From Anarhynchus alexandrinus (taxonomy: Eukaryota; Chordata; Aves; Charadriiformes; Charadriidae), in NCBI GenBank assembly GCA_008711295.1, contig VUYV01000003.1, positions 4,719,326 to 4,783,325 of the forward strand: 64,000 nt of DNA, read 5' to 3'. The notes beneath the pieces are model-generated. The model worked only from the letters and a program-made list of their open reading frames with translations. It was not told the origin of the DNA and ran no database searches. The position numbers and the translations under genes were made by a program. This document shows positions 48,690 to 61,509 of this stretch, piece after piece. Within the stretch, counting starts at the first letter, position 1; each line of letters begins with the position of its first letter.

Positions 48690-49000
48690 CTAAAACTAAA
48701 AAATTGGCTACATGCTTGGAAAAGAGCCTAGATGGATGAACTGATCATTGGAAAGTTGCAAAATAACAATTTGATTCAGCTGTGAAAAAGGCAATGCATC
48801 AGTATGAGTATTTCCAACTGAAACAGGTAGTATTAGTGACTGTACAAAAGCCTAATGCAATCCTGTCCAGAGTATTTAATACAATTCTGGCTACTCATTT
48901 CTAGAAAGATGTTTTGAAATTAAAGCAGACACAGAGCTGTTCAGAGTATAACAATATAGAAAGGAACATGTAGAGTCCAAATGGAGATAGCCAAAGGGTG
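48690..49000 (+). mobile_element. ancient CR1/L3-like remnant
   Basis: The plus strand at about 48868-48945 matches the pattern of the CR1/L3 ORF2 region that reads EYCVQFWxPHxxKDV. The key word is TACAATTCTGGCTACTCATT, followed by CTAGAAAGATGTTTTGAAAT and GCAGACACAGAG. Upstream, LEKSLDG and AVKKAMHQY-like codons fit the EKDLGVLVD to ALVAKKA region. No long frame survives. The age is clearly greater than that of the octamer-tailed CR1 copies. The assignment is from remembered pattern, not alignment. Confidence 0.5.
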
Positions 49001-52000
49001 ATACATAAACAAGAAAAAAATAATTTTTTATTAAATTTAGGATAAGAATCACAAAAACAATCAGTTCTATAATAATCACCAATGAAAGAAGTATAGCCAA
49101 AAAAAAAATCACATTTCAGACATGTTTTGTTAGAATTATGATGGGCATCATGATATGTGATATTCCATAGCCTGTGAAGAATATTGGATCAGAAAATCTG
49201 TAAATTTGTAGCTGCTTCGTAAGAGGTTTGGGTGATATATAAGACAGTAGTTAGGTAGTTTGACTGCTCTTCAGTCTCAAGTTTTCTGTGTTTCTGCTAT
49301 GAACTGACTAGATGCTGTCATTCAGATCTGTACTGTTCAGTGTTCTGGATTTGGTAAAAATATTACACATACAAACATGAGATCTAAAACTTAGTGTGAA
49401 ACAGTATTATGCCAAAATTCAGGCAGAAAATATCTTGTTCACTTGACATTTAATTGTTCTGGTTGAAAAGTATGCCAAGCAAAATGGGAAGAAAATTTGA
49501 TTGGCCTATTCCAGCTTTATTAATATTGAAAATATTAACAATTAAAATATCAGAAAGATTACATGGCTAAAGCTTACAGTCATTATTATCCATACTGTGT
49601 TGCTGTTGTTATCCATACTTGTGAGTAAATGCTGTTAACAATTATATGAAATCAAAATCAGTATAACTTTGTAATACTAAATAATCAGAAATGGAAAATA
49701 TTTTCCCTACAAAAATTACTAATGCTAAATGCCTCAACATTTTTGAGGTAGGCAGCCAGTTAGATAGCAATTTACACTTATTTTTAAGGCAGAAAGGAAC
49801 CTGAGAAATGAAGATAACGTATTATGCCAGTAACATAATGTACAACACAATGTGAATATTTTTTTTAATACAATGCTTCTCAACTGAAAATACTGCAGTC
49901 TTTCATCTTTCATGTTATTATTTATCCCTAACACACATAATTACTTTTATTATTTTCATACAAACACTGACAATTCTAAATGAAATATTGAAACTTAAAA
50001 TCTATTAATAAAAAGAGGAAAGTTTTAATAAGCATTCCAGGTTAAGTAACAGAGGCTGGTAGCATCACAGTTCCCTTAACTGAATGTTTTTTCTCTATTA
50101 AAAACCCCACAAACTAATTTGCTATAAAAGGTAAAATTACATTTAATAATAAAGCAGAAAGTTACCTTTCAAACAGCTTGATGTAGATTGTTCTCTGGTG
50201 AGGCCTAGGACAATGGGGTCTCGCAAAGTTCAGAAATATTAATGGTATTTCTGAACTGATGCAATTTAAGGACAGGAAAATGGTCATGGTCTGGAGAGTT
50301 GAACTATTTCAGTTCTTTTGGATTAAGAGCTAAAACGTATTGCTGCTGTTTTCCAAATGCCACCGTCTATTCCCTTTTGAACATGAAAACTCATTCCTTC
50401 TTCACATCTGCCTTTGCATTGTTTAGAAATGCAATGTCTATATTCTGTACCTGCAGGAGTGAGACCGAACACTAGTTGTAAGTAAAATGGGATGAAAATT
50501 TTCCACTAAATCTGTTTTGACAGGAAATTGTGCTTGTAACCAAACAAAACATTTTCATTCAGCCTCTCTGCAGAGATGAAAATTACACTATTTGCCAATG
50601 TTTGCTAGTGTTTCAATTTTTCTATGTAGGATAGCGCTAGCCTTTCAAAATTTGCCCTTGGAGTCTTGCAACTTTTAAGTTTATAATGTCTTGAATATTT
50701 TGCTTAAATTTGTTACTTCATTCCCTGCAGTTTCATACTAAATCTCATGGCAAGTAGTTGCAGGGATGTAAAACCAGATTTTTGCCTTGTGGCTTGCAGT
50801 ATGCCCAATATTTAATGCATATCTCTATGTTATCAACAAGTAAGCTTTTCCACTTAGCAATACTCAGGTTTACTGTTGGGTTTTTTTTGTTTTTTTTTTG
50901 TTTTGTTTTGTTTTTCCAGAACCTCCTTGTCATTGTGTAAAGTAAAAGAACACTAATTTTATCACTGTCCCACTTCGGTCAGCATTGTTACAATTCCAGA
51001 GCTTTGAGAAAAGGCTTCATTATTTTTTCAGATGCTTTTATGTTAAATCCCAGAAAGGAACACAATGCTGACCAAATAGAAAATAATAGATTCAGAATTA
51101 AGCTAAGCATTTTTACAAAGAAATGCTGTAACATTTAACTTGAAATAGAACGAAAGATGCATAAAATTTATGCAGCCTCAGTGATGTCCAGAGGATCATC
51201 CAAGATGCTTTCATTTACATCTTTTTCTTGTCCTTGCAAATATATTCCCCCTACTTAGACAAGAACACTTAGAACATTACATTCAAAGACTACATGAAAA
51301 GGGGCTTTAAAGTCTAATTTATTGATGACCAAACAGCTAGTTATGGGGCTGTCAAGTATCACAAATACCATGTTATGCAAAAGGATTTGTCTGTAAAGCC
51401 AAAGCTTAGCTGGAATCTCTTGAATGCTGGGCTTTCTGATGCAGCTTTGTGTAACTGAAAGGTGTTTAACAGGAAGTTCACTGGCAACTTGACAATAGTG
51501 TACCTCAGTGGAGACTTCTTAACTTTTGGTTCCCTAAAGAATAAAGAAGGTTTATAAGGAGTTGGAGATAAAAGCAGCAGTGGCAAGTGAAAGACCTGTT
51601 AACTCCTCACAGGCTTCCTCTATTCTCAGCCAGCAGCTGGCTGTACCTACAAACCTCTGTATCCAATTTTCTGTGCAATCTTCTGTTTTTCAGAAGCTGC
51701 ATTATCTATTCCTGGGAAGTCAATGTGCACTCATTTTGCCAGTGTGGCACTTCCGTATAAGCAGATATCAGTATAACAATAGTAAGTAGGCATTCAGCTA
51801 ACTACCTACTTAGAGGGTAAACTGAAATGTATGCACAAAATATGTCATGCGTAAAACGAACTGACGTGCAGAAAACATGATAAGCCTTCAGAGCGGTTGT
51901 CTGAAGGAAATGCATAAGGGCACCTGTGGGAGAATGACTGTCTTTCTGGAGATTGCCTCTATACCAGTTCTTATCCATGGCATCATCTTTTCCATCAGTG

Positions 52001-52059
52001 TTACTGTATTTAAGACTTCCAGAACAGAAGAATCTGCTAGAAAAGTAACCTGAGCATGT
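49001..52059. other. AT-rich unique DNA with T-rich microsatellite
   Basis: No gene is supportable. A T/G run with TTTTG units lies at 50880-50917 and generates spurious Phe- or Lys-rich frames on the two strands. Nothing else stands out. Confidence 0.45.
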
Positions 52060-52500
52060 AACTGGTCTTATAGGAGAGGTCTGTGATATCAGATACAGAC
52101 GTTGTTCAGGTATACACAGGTATTTGTGTACAATGCCTACAACTGTTTAAGAATGTCCTTCTCATGAAGAAAATCCAGAGAAGAGCAGTGAGAATCTTCA
52201 GAAGTCTAGAAGGCGTAACTTCCAAGGAAAACTTAAAGGATTTTGTCCTCAGACTAAAGATAAGGCTAAAAAAGACAGGATGCTTCTTTTGAGATGAGTG
52301 ACAGCTGAAATCTTTCTTCATGTTGGCTGTATACTGGACAATAATAGGTTTAAAATTCTAAAATGAGAGTTGTGAAGAAAACTAAAGCAGTGACAATAAC
52401 AAAGCACTGAAATAATTTGTCTAGGAGGACTGAAGAAATGCCATTGTCTGGAGGACTTTAATAATGATATAGAGAGGAGCCAGATAGGAATGTTGAAGGA
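52060..52500 (+). mobile_element. ancient CR1/L3-like remnant, ORF2 C-terminus
   Basis: A 69-codon frame (52083-52292) keeps the spacing of the CR1 ORF2 end. GICVQCLQLFKNVLLMKKIQ stands where EYCVQFWxPxxKKDxxLLERVQ is usual. RRAVRIFRSLEG then stands for [11 protein letters not shown], followed by ENLKDFVLRLK for ERLRELGLFSL. Downstream, 52385-52475 resembles at nucleotide level the HWN and final helix region (GCACTGAAATAATTTGTCTA, then TGTCTGGAGGACTTTAATAA). The copy is old, with the rest of ORF2 lost. Confidence 0.6.
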
Positions 52501-55500
52501 ATTGTTTCTACTTTTGTTTTCAGGGCGGGGTTGGCATTCACAGCAGATCATTTGCTGTCCTCCTTCTGAGATTTCAATAGCCATTCTAATCTAGAAGACT
52601 CCGGGGTTTTTTTCAGGAGTGCCTTTCTTTTGTTACTCAGTAACACTGCTATCTAGTGATTAAAAGAGGACTTCGGCTGATACAGTACAAGCAACAGGTT
52701 GCTCACCTTTAAAATATTTCTGAGGATGAGACTACCTTCTTAATTGAAGGTAAGAAGACAGTTCCACTTTGAATCTGATTTTTAATGGGAGACACAGAAA
52801 GGAGAAAACCTTTAGAATCTGTTTTGTAAAGGTAAAGAATATACAACAGCATGCAAAGCTGTATTCAAGCAACGGAAAATGTCAGAAATGTAGAATCTTA
52901 ATATATTAAATGTCTACTGTCCACATCATGAAATATTTAAAATCTTCACATCTGAACACCTGTATGGGCTAGTCCAGCCTGAAAAAATTACTTTGAGAAT
53001 ATAGACTATGAAGGTTTGGAAGATAATTATATAAAAACAAAACAAAACAGATGTCTTTTACATTTTTATACCCTACACAGAATCCTTGTAATTCTTCTGC
53101 CAGTAGTAGTTAGTGTCCAAGAGATTAATCATGGTAGGATACAGTCTTTACTGCATTTTTTCACATTAACCTATTAGTTATTAGTATGGAGTGCTACTTA
53201 ATGTAGTGGTATTTTCTTTCCTATCAATAATTCCGATAGCACAATCAGAAGTAGAGTCTATCTGTGCTAAGCATTCCACACAAAACACAACTTGAGAGAG
53301 AAAATACAAGGGGACGGATTACACCATGGTGTTAGACTTGTACCTTAATTGCAGACAACTGTTGCAGCTGCAGTGCTACAAGAACAGACAGAAATCCATA
53401 CCTCTGGGAATATGAAAAAAAAAATACTGACATTCTCCATTTGGCATTAGAACATTGAAAAACTCTGCTTTTAGCTTCAACAACCAGTTGAATTGAATTC
53501 AGAAGTCACTAGGGTGCAACGAGGAACCCAGGTTTGCTTTTCAGGAGTTTTGATGGAGAGGTGAGTATTTCCTGTGAAAACCTAACCATAAGGGCAGTAA
53601 ATAGAACTATAAAGAATATTATTATTCCTTTATTAAGTTTCATGGTTTGTCATTGTCAAGTTAACTGCATGTTCTTAAAGAGGTTGCTATTGCAGGCAGC
53701 TTTCTAAATAAAGGAGGAGAAATGAAATAAAAAGAGAGATTCGCTGCTTAAGAATTCTTTGTTAATAAGATAACCTGACATTTTCAGGTTCCCTTGAAAA
53801 AAAGGGGAACCTATGTATTTTTCTCTTGACAGTTTTTGGGAAAAAAAACCCAAACACTTTTAACAAAAATAAGTTCTAACAGTTAATATTTATTTTCTGG
53901 TTTTAATGACCAAGCACAGAGAAGGAACTGTGTGACAACTTGCAGTCATATACTGCTCAACAATCAAATTGTGTCAGCTTAAAAAAAACCCCAAACAACA
54001 AAACACTGGAATCCGTTTATTTAGTTTAGAAAAATGTTTAGATAACATCAACATCAACAACAGAATGTGTAGTAGTTATTTAAAGAGCTGACAAAAAGAC
54101 AGATTATTAGGACAGACAGAAGCCAAACACTCAGTAACAGAAACACTGACTAGCCCAGTTTTGAGAACATCCGGAAGGACTGAGCGCAACATTGTCTGAA
54201 TTCAGATAACTAAGATAGTCCTAATTCATGGGGGACATTATTGCAAAATTTAGGGAAATGTAGTGATCACCATTATTTCTATTTGAAGTGTCTCGTAAAA
54301 ATACATCAATGGAGACTTTTTAAAATTTTTAAAAAAATTAATGCATAAAAAGGCTATAACTGAAAAGAAGTCAGAGGAAGAGCTGTATGTGGTGTTAATG
54401 ATGCATTTTCTCTTGTAATCACTTAATCATTCCAGCTGTTACAAATTTTCCACTTGTGAGTACTAAGTAGCCCCTAATGTCAATGTCAGAAAATGCTGTA
54501 TGTGACAGATGTTTGCTCATGTTTTTTAAAGAATTTTCATAATTACTTGTGTATGCTTAAGTACTTTCTATCAAACTGACAGATAAAAAAATACTTTTTT
54601 GAAAAAAAAAATAAAATCACAAACTTCTGAGTAGTTGCAATATATTTTTAAATATTCTCTTTATTCCTTAAATGTGTTTTTATGGAACACATTAACATCA
54701 CCCTAACTTGTACAATACAATTGCATGATGGCGGGTCTTTACAGTTTTATAACCTGAAAATTTGGTAATTACCTGAGAAAAAGGGTGGTACAGCCAACAC
54801 AGTTAATGAATTTTTCTTAATAGCATTTACATTGAAGAAGTGCAAGCTGTACAGTTAAACTTTGAGCAGAAAGGGATATAAGAGCACAATTCTGGTTTCT
54901 ACAACGATGTTTGGAAAGCTTTGTTGCATTGAGCAAATAAAATTCACTTCCAACATCACAGAAATTCTCATCTTTCATTGCTTTTGTAAATTTGTATGTT
55001 TACTATTCCTATCCACCAAAATAGAAGCATTCTCCAATATACTAATGAAAAAGTACCACTCAACATCTTCACAAAATATCTCTCCATAATCTTACTAGAT
55101 GCAAGTCTTAAAATCCATCTTTTATGACACCTTTTTCATTTTTACACCACAGAAGTTTTGTACTTACTGTGATTCTATTTCTTCATGTAGTAATAGTGAC
55201 AGAGAGGGTCATTCACAAATGTAGTTACTGAAAACAGCAGCTAGTAGAGAGATATATAGATTACAGCCCTCAAAAAAAAAAAAAAAATATTTCCTCTTAC
55301 AATATAAACCCCATCACTTATAAGTTTATATGTTTTATGTCTTTTCTACTTTTTTCCACGATATTATATAGTTCCCACAAACTGGGGCAGTAAAACCTTG
55401 TATCATTCAATCTCTTGAGTTATTAAAAATACGATAGGAGTCTTCTATAGGTTTTTTGTATATCTGTAGTTCGTGAGGTTTGTGAGTTTACATGCATGGA

Positions 55501-57738
55501 AGTATCGAAATTTGTCATTATGATTCCCTTATCACTAGTTCATGAGTTTTACTTTATATTCCTGTACACAGTTGCAATTTCATTGATCTAAAGCCAAATT
55601 CTTACTGATGTCATACTAGGAAATCTGTGTGTATGAACATAAAACAAACATGGCTCATTAATACCTATGCGGCTCGAGCAATCCATTATTCAAGATTGCC
55701 TTTTTCCATTGTAAAACAGATGACTGGGTACTGGAAGAGAAGTGTTTCCTTAGAGTGTGAGGCTTAACTGGATAGAATAGACTGTGATAAGTATCTAGAA
55801 ATTTTACAGAGCAATAGAAAGCAAGGACAAGTTGTTCAGATTTTCACCATCACGTTGAATCTTTGTCCCTAGAAGTCTGGCCCTGCTGTATTACATTAAG
55901 CATACAATTAAGATTACATTTTTGAATGCGGTAGTGATTAAAGCATATTGACAGGCAAGTTGCTGCTAGGAATACTTCCTGAATTGTTTAATTTGAAGTT
56001 TAGGACAGGATTTACCTTCCGTATTTTTTGAGTAATTCATAAAGTTAAAATAATAAGTGCATGTTTGTAAAAAATGCAGAGAAATGATCAGCTTTTTATT
56101 ACTCTTTATCAAGGAAAATTCATCGCACTATAGCAATGTTTTTTGCCAGGTTTCTCCCAGATTCAAAGGTAGGTTGTTGGCAGAGGAATGGATCAGGATC
56201 ACAGTTCCAGAGATAAGTGCAGATGGATTATTCTTAGATGAATACTTACTATTTTGATAGCAACAAATGAAGAAGCAATAATCCACATTTTGCAAACAGG
56301 AAGGTTAAGTGACTTGCCAGGACCATTCTTTTTCTTGATAGTGGCTTGAGTAAACCTCTGCAGCTGCTGCGTCATGGATTCCCTTTGCTTCTAAGCATTC
56401 TGCCCCGCCTACGTTCCTGTTCCTCACCCCTATGAAGTGTCCCACCCGTGGGGCTTCTCATCTTAACCTGAGAAACTTTTTTTTTTCCTGTAATGCTGTT
56501 GCTCCTTTAGAATGGCTTTCTTTCCCTTCATTTATCATTTCTGGTCTGTGCAGTCCCATTTTCCTCAATCACTTGCTCAAGGTTCCCTCAGTGAGACACA
56601 GACTAACCTAATTTGAATTACATAATGTTTTCTATGACTAATGGGCAGTTGCCATGGATCACTTTAGATAAAAATCTTGATCTCTAATGTCTGTTTTAGC
56701 TATTGAACTTCTGATGTTGAAAAAGCTTGCAGAAAAATTATGTTGGAGAAGTTGTATAGAAATTGCTTTCCTCCCCCAAATATGAAATAAGATATTTAAT
56801 AATGAGGGGGGGAGTTGGTGTTCCTTTAATTTTCTGACTAAATATCTGCAGCTTAGGCCTAAACTTTTATATTAACAAAATTAAAAATTAAGGCAGGGGG
56901 TCAACAAACAGTTAAAGGGAAGCATGTTTCTCCATTATGCAGTAAGGTTTATAAGTAAATACAAGGTGGGATCTTTGGATTTGTCTGGATTGTACAAAGG
57001 AGGATACTAAGGATGGATCAGACATTTAATTTTGTGATCTGCTGATCAATTGAAAAGTTTTTTTTTTAATTGAGTATTATATTGCCCAGACAGACAGACA
57101 ACTGGTAGTCAGGTCTTTCTTGAAGGTGAAATGGTTACTCCTAGCTTCCTGACTAAAAGTAACAACACACGATGCATTATTTTTTTAATACTATGGGCAT
57201 ATGCACATGTGCTTCATTCTGAAATATAACTTAACTTCTCTTACCAGTTCTATTTTCATTTATTATTTGTGTACAATGGCAGAAGAGGAAAGTTTATATT
57301 ATACTGCAAATTAGCAGTGCAGAAAAAAAACCAAATCTTCAGCCGTGCAGCCAAATCTTCAAAACAATCTTTTGCTCCCACTGCTGCTCCCTTGTTTTTA
57401 CTTCTATTTCAGTTTTATTACCACTACATCATATTCATTTTATTATTAATAAATTTAGTGGTTCTCTAGCCGCTTCTGTAAAATACCTCCAGGTGTATGA
57501 ATTAATCAACGTGCCAGTAAGACAGACAAATAGTCTTTCTATTTTATAGATGAGAATTCTGAATAGCAGAGGAACAGATTTCATTAAAAAAATACTCATG
57601 AAGCTGGGAAAAAAGTTAAATTAGTCCCTACATTGCTGATCTTCTAGTCCAACAAAGTAGCTGATGGGTATGCTATAACCTACTTCCATTTTTACTTTAC
57701 CTTACTTTACCTGAACCTCTTAACTCATCCCTTCATTC
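52501..57738. other. AT-rich unique DNA
   Basis: No gene is recognised. Two overlapping hairpins that share one arm lie at 53772-53811 and are listed separately. An A-rich run is at 55271-55286, and CAGA tetramers lie near 57088-57099. Open frames stay below 90 codons. Confidence 0.45.
53772..53811. repeat. two overlapping hairpins sharing a central arm
   Basis: AACCTGA (53772-53778) pairs with TCAGGTT (53784-53790). The overlapping GGTTCCC (53787-53793) pairs with GGGAACC (53805-53811). The two foldings use the same GGTT bases and so exclude each other. Confidence 0.5.
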
Positions 57739-57995
57739 ACAGAATCACAGAATGGTTGAGGATAGAAGGGACCGCTCAAGGTAATTTTGTGTAACCCCCT
57801 CTACTCAAGTAAGGCCATCTAGAGTCAGTTGCCTGGGACCATGTCCATATCGCTTTTGAACATCTCCACAACCTCTCTGGGCAACCTGTGCCAGTGCTTA
57901 GTCACTTTCACAGTAAAGAAGTTTTCCCTTATGTTCAGAAGGAACCCCTGCGTTTCAGCTAGTGCCCATTGCCTCTGGTCCTGACAGTGAGCAGA
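57739..57995 (-). mobile_element. CR1 LINE 3' end fragment
   Basis: The plus strand begins with reversed octamers (CACAGAATCACAGAATGG) and then the reverse complement of the CR1 3' UTR and ORF2 end, including the region for HW-NRLPREV (about 57865-57895) and the SDRTRG region near 57970-57990. It stops near 57995. Only about 250 bases survive, which is a typical strongly 5'-truncated insertion. It has no coding capacity. Confidence 0.88.
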
Positions 57996-59294
57996 ACTTT
58001 CTTCTTGTGTTTACAAACCATAGAATAAATATCACAATTATCAATTACTCTCAGCTACAATGAAAGTGCATATAATTCCCAATGAGGTCGTATTTTCTTA
58101 CAGCTGGTCTAAATTTGATCTAGGATCTCCAAGAGAATCCTTTTCCTCCCTTATAATCTACACTAGAGAAGCTAGTCACTCTATTAAGAGATTCAGATAT
58201 CAAACAAAAGAAACGCTTAAAATTACTTTGTTTTACAAATCTTCCTTAAATTAATTCCATAGACCGTAACAAAGAAGATTCTTTTTGTTGTCTATAGTTC
58301 GCTTACATATGTAAAATAATAAGTATATTTAATACACATACATATTGGAGTACCTAAAATAAATGTCAATGCATTTGAAAAATACTCGGGAAAAAATCCA
58401 TCTTCAGTGATGTTACAGCAGATGGGTTTCTGCAAAAGATAAGAAGAGCTCAGTTGGAAGTAGACCAGAGGCTATTTTTGACATCCTTGTTAGAGGGACA
58501 GATGATGCCACTGTAACTTTTTAACTAAAATTCACTTAGCCTTGAGTGATCTTTGGTAAAAATCAATTTAGAGTTCAAATGAGTTCAGTGAATGTATTTT
58601 ATGTATGCATTCAAGGTTAGAATTCTAGCTCTTCCTTTTACATTGTGAATTTTCTATTAGCATGTATATAATTCAGTAGTGAAGGATTTAATACTTGTGG
58701 TGGTGGATGTTGACCCTTGTACCAATATTTACCAGAAAGTAAGTGCACTGGCTCGATACTAACATTGTTAACCTTCATGAAATATTATTCAGAAATAAAT
58801 CTAAACTTATCCCTTATCCCCATTTCTCTCCCAATCTTCCTAGCTTTGCTATGGTCATGTTTCATTTATAATAGAAGTTTGTATGAATCTCTTAGAGGTT
58901 GTAGAATCAGAACAGTGAAACACTGACCGGAGCCTCAGAAATGACTATAAATTTAGTGAGCTTTGAAGTTTTTCTCAGTTTACACACATGATCACCTGCT
59001 TGCAAGCTGGGGGCATGCAAATATCTCTGGGTAGAGCTGAACAGTGTTTTAATTTCTTTTTACTGTATAAATATAATGGCATACATATATTGATGACCGG
59101 GTTTAGGAATCCGCCTTTCTCTTTTCTTCTTTTTCATTTTTTTACTATGACAAAAGTAAAAAGATCAGATGAGAATAGTGATCATAATTATGAGGCTGAT
59201 ATATGTGTTACTAGGTATCTGATTATTGTTTCTCTACACCATATTTCTCCCCATAGTGGGCTAATGTTATGAAGATAACTTGATAACTTGATGA
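57996..59294. other. AT-rich unique DNA
   Basis: No gene or transposon is recognised before the CR1 copy that begins near 59295. Short frames carry no motifs. Confidence 0.45.
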
Positions 59295-60266
59295 CAGATG
59301 TTTGGGGAGGGAAGATGACTAAAATATGACTAAACAAAGAGAGCTTTAAACTTGAATTGATAGGGGAAAGGGATACCAACAGAATTGCAGTAGGTAAGCC
59401 AAGGATTAGCATGGCATCACCAGAGGGTGGCAATCCTAGTGGGAACATTTACGCTGCTCCTGGGAGCATGGAGGGATCAAGAATGTATCTGAAAAGTTTG
59501 TACACCAATGCACGCAGTAAGAGAAACTAACAGGATGAACTGGAAGCGTTGGTCAGCTCCCAGAACTACAATATCGTTCGTATTAGTGAGACTTGGTGGC
59601 ATGAGTCTCATGATTGGAGTGCTGGGATGGAGGGCTACAGGCTGTTCAGGAGGAATAGGCAAGGCAGGCAAGGTGGAGGTGTCGCACTATACGTAAGGGA
59701 GAGGTTTGATAGCACAGCCCTTAGAGTTAGTGATGATGTGGTTGAGAGCCGCTGGGTAAGGATTGGGGGGATGGAAAATAAAGGAGTTTTTGTAGTGGGT
59801 GTCTACTACTGATCACCCAACCAGGATGTAAGCACTGATGAGTTGCTCTATAGGCAACTAGGAGAAATTTTGGGATTGGTAGCCCTTGTCCTTATGGGAG
59901 ATTTCAACTTCCCAGACATCAACTAGGAATATCATACTGCTGAGACGAGCAGGTCTTGGAAATTCTTGAAGCTTGTAGGAGACAACTTCTTGTCACAGGT
60001 ACTCGGTGTGCCAACTAGGAAGGATGCCTTCCTAGACTTGCTGTTTGTGAATAGAGAAGGACTTATGGGGGATGTGATGGTTGGTGGCTGTCTTGGCCAC
60101 AGTGATCATGAAATGGTTGAGTTTAAAATTTTCAGTGTAATGAGAAAAAAGGACAGCAGAGTTACAACCCTGGACTTCAGAAGAGCAATCTTTAAGCTAG
60201 TCAGGGAGATACTTAGCAGAGTACCTTAGGAATATACTTTTGAGGGCTTAGAAATCCATGAGTGCT
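59295..60266 (+). mobile_element. older CR1 LINE, left half (ORF2 start, endonuclease)
   Basis: The copy starts near 59295, with the CR1 ORF1/ORF2 junction sequence at about 59335-59370 (GAGCTTTAAACTTGAATTG). The ORF2 N-terminus and endonuclease follow: YTNARSK, WW/TWWHESHDWS, RRNRQGRQGGGVALYVRE, VVGVYY, MGDFNFPDIN and GHSDHEMVEFK. The linker words LDFRRAIFKLVREILSRVP and EGLEIHEC reach about 60266. There the younger CR1 interrupts it. The reading continues after 61506 with VFKNHL and EAQEQAIPLCRKSS, exactly the words expected next. So this and 61506-63409 are one element. Confidence 0.9.
59549..60229 (+). pseudogene. CR1 ORF2 fragment, endonuclease of the split element
   Basis: The frame is open from 59549 to a TGA at 59810-59812, then again from 59966 to a TAG at 60227-60229, with one more in-frame stop between them (GDFNFPDIN then TAG near 59923). 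Catalytic motifs GDFN and SDHE are intact. So are the DNA-binding-loop words GGGVALYV and TR-DA-LDL. Apart from point stops, the endonuclease is better preserved than the one at 43056-43784, although the element as a whole is older than its insert. It nicks target DNA in a working CR1 but cannot be made whole here. Confidence 0.85.
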
Positions 60267-61505
60267 TAACGTGGGGAGTTGTGGAGTGGTCAATATGGGT
60301 TCACCAAGGGGAAATCACGCTTGACCAATCTGATAGCCTTCTATGATGGCATGACTGGCTGGGTAGATGAAGGGAGAGCAGTGGATGTTGTCTACCTCCA
60401 TCCTCATAAGAAAACTTAGGAAGTGTGGGTTAGATGAGTAGACAGTGAGGTGGACTGAGAACTGGCTGAACGGCAGAGGTCAGACGGTTGTCATCAGCAG
60501 CGCAGAATCTAGTTAGAGGCCTGTGTCTAACAGTGTTCCCCAGGGGTCAGTACTGTGTCCAGTCTTGTCCAACATATTCATCAATGACCTGTATGAGGGC
60601 ACAGGATGTACCCTTAGCAAGTTTGTTGGTGACACAAAACCGGGAGGAGCGGCTGACACGCTGGAAAGCTGTGCTGCCATTCATTGAGGCCTGAACAGGC
60701 TAGAGAGTTGGGCGGAGAGGAACTTAATGAAGTTCAACGAAGGCAAGTATAGGGTACTGCACCTACGGAGGAATAACCCCATGCATCAGTACAGGTTAGG
60801 GGCTGACCTGCTGGAAAACAGCTCTGTGGAAAGGGACCTGGGAATCCTGGTGGACAAGTTGACCGTGAGCCAGCAATGTGTCCATGTAGCCATGAAGGCC
60901 AGTGTTGTTCTGGGTTGCATTAAAAAGAGAGTGGCAAGCAGGTTGAGGGAGGTTATCGTCCCCCTCTACTCTGCCCTGGTGAGGCCAAATCTGGAGTACT
61001 GTGTCCAGTTCTGGGCTCCCCAGGTCAAGAAAGACAAGGAACTACTGGAGAGAGTCCAGTGGAGGGCTATGAAGACGATCAGGGGACTGGAACATCTCTC
61101 TTATGAGGAAAGGCTGAGAGACCTGGGTCTGTTTAGCCTGGAGAAGAGAAAACTGAGAGGGGATCTCATCAATGCTTATAAATATCTAAAGGATGGGTGT
61201 CAAGAGGATGGGGCCAGACTCTTTTCTGTGGTGCCCAGTGACAGGACAAGGGGCAACGGGCACAAACTGGAAGTTCTGTCTGTACATGAGAAAAATCTTT
61301 ATCTTGAGGGTGGCAGAACACTGGAACAGGGTGCCCAGAGAGGTTGTGGATTCTCCTTCTCTGGAGGTATTCAAAACCTACCTGGACCCCATCCTGTGCA
61401 ACCTGTTCTAGGTGAACCTGCTTTAGCAGGGAGGTTGGACTAGATGATCTCTAGACATCCCTTCCAACCTGTATCATTCTGTGATTCCATGTTTCTGTGA
61501 TTCTG
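60267..61505 (+). mobile_element. younger CR1 LINE inserted into the older CR1
   Basis: A 5'-truncated CR1 begins near 60270-60280 with the RT word [20 protein letters not shown]. It ends with the CR1 3' UTR (GGACTAGATGATCTCTAGAC at about 61437-61456) and degenerate octamers up to about 61505 (CTGTGATTCCATG, then CTGTGATTCTG). It lies in the same orientation as its host. An internal gap removes RT motif A: after VDVVYL the sequence skips to the bases for the [10 protein letters not shown] region, losing roughly 40 bases around the catalytic Asp. It belongs to the same group as 41125-42685, sharing [18 protein letters not shown]. Confidence 0.9.
60727..61411 (+). pseudogene. CR1 ORF2 C-terminal frame of the younger insert
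   Basis: An open frame from 60727 reads through [68 protein letters not shown] and [18 protein letters not shown] frameshift near 61270 moves the true sequence to the next frame, which continues with [21 protein letters not shown] to a stop at 61411. The first frame then runs on in nonsense to 61443. The FADD box lies upstream, at about 60615-60640, and is damaged (KFVGDTKPG: the first catalytic Asp is replaced by Gly). Confidence 0.85.
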
Positions 61506-61509
61506 ATCA

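Noticed and set aside
50745..50940. Hydrophobic or Lys-rich short frames on both strands
   Set aside because: Made by the T/TTTTG run; not coding.
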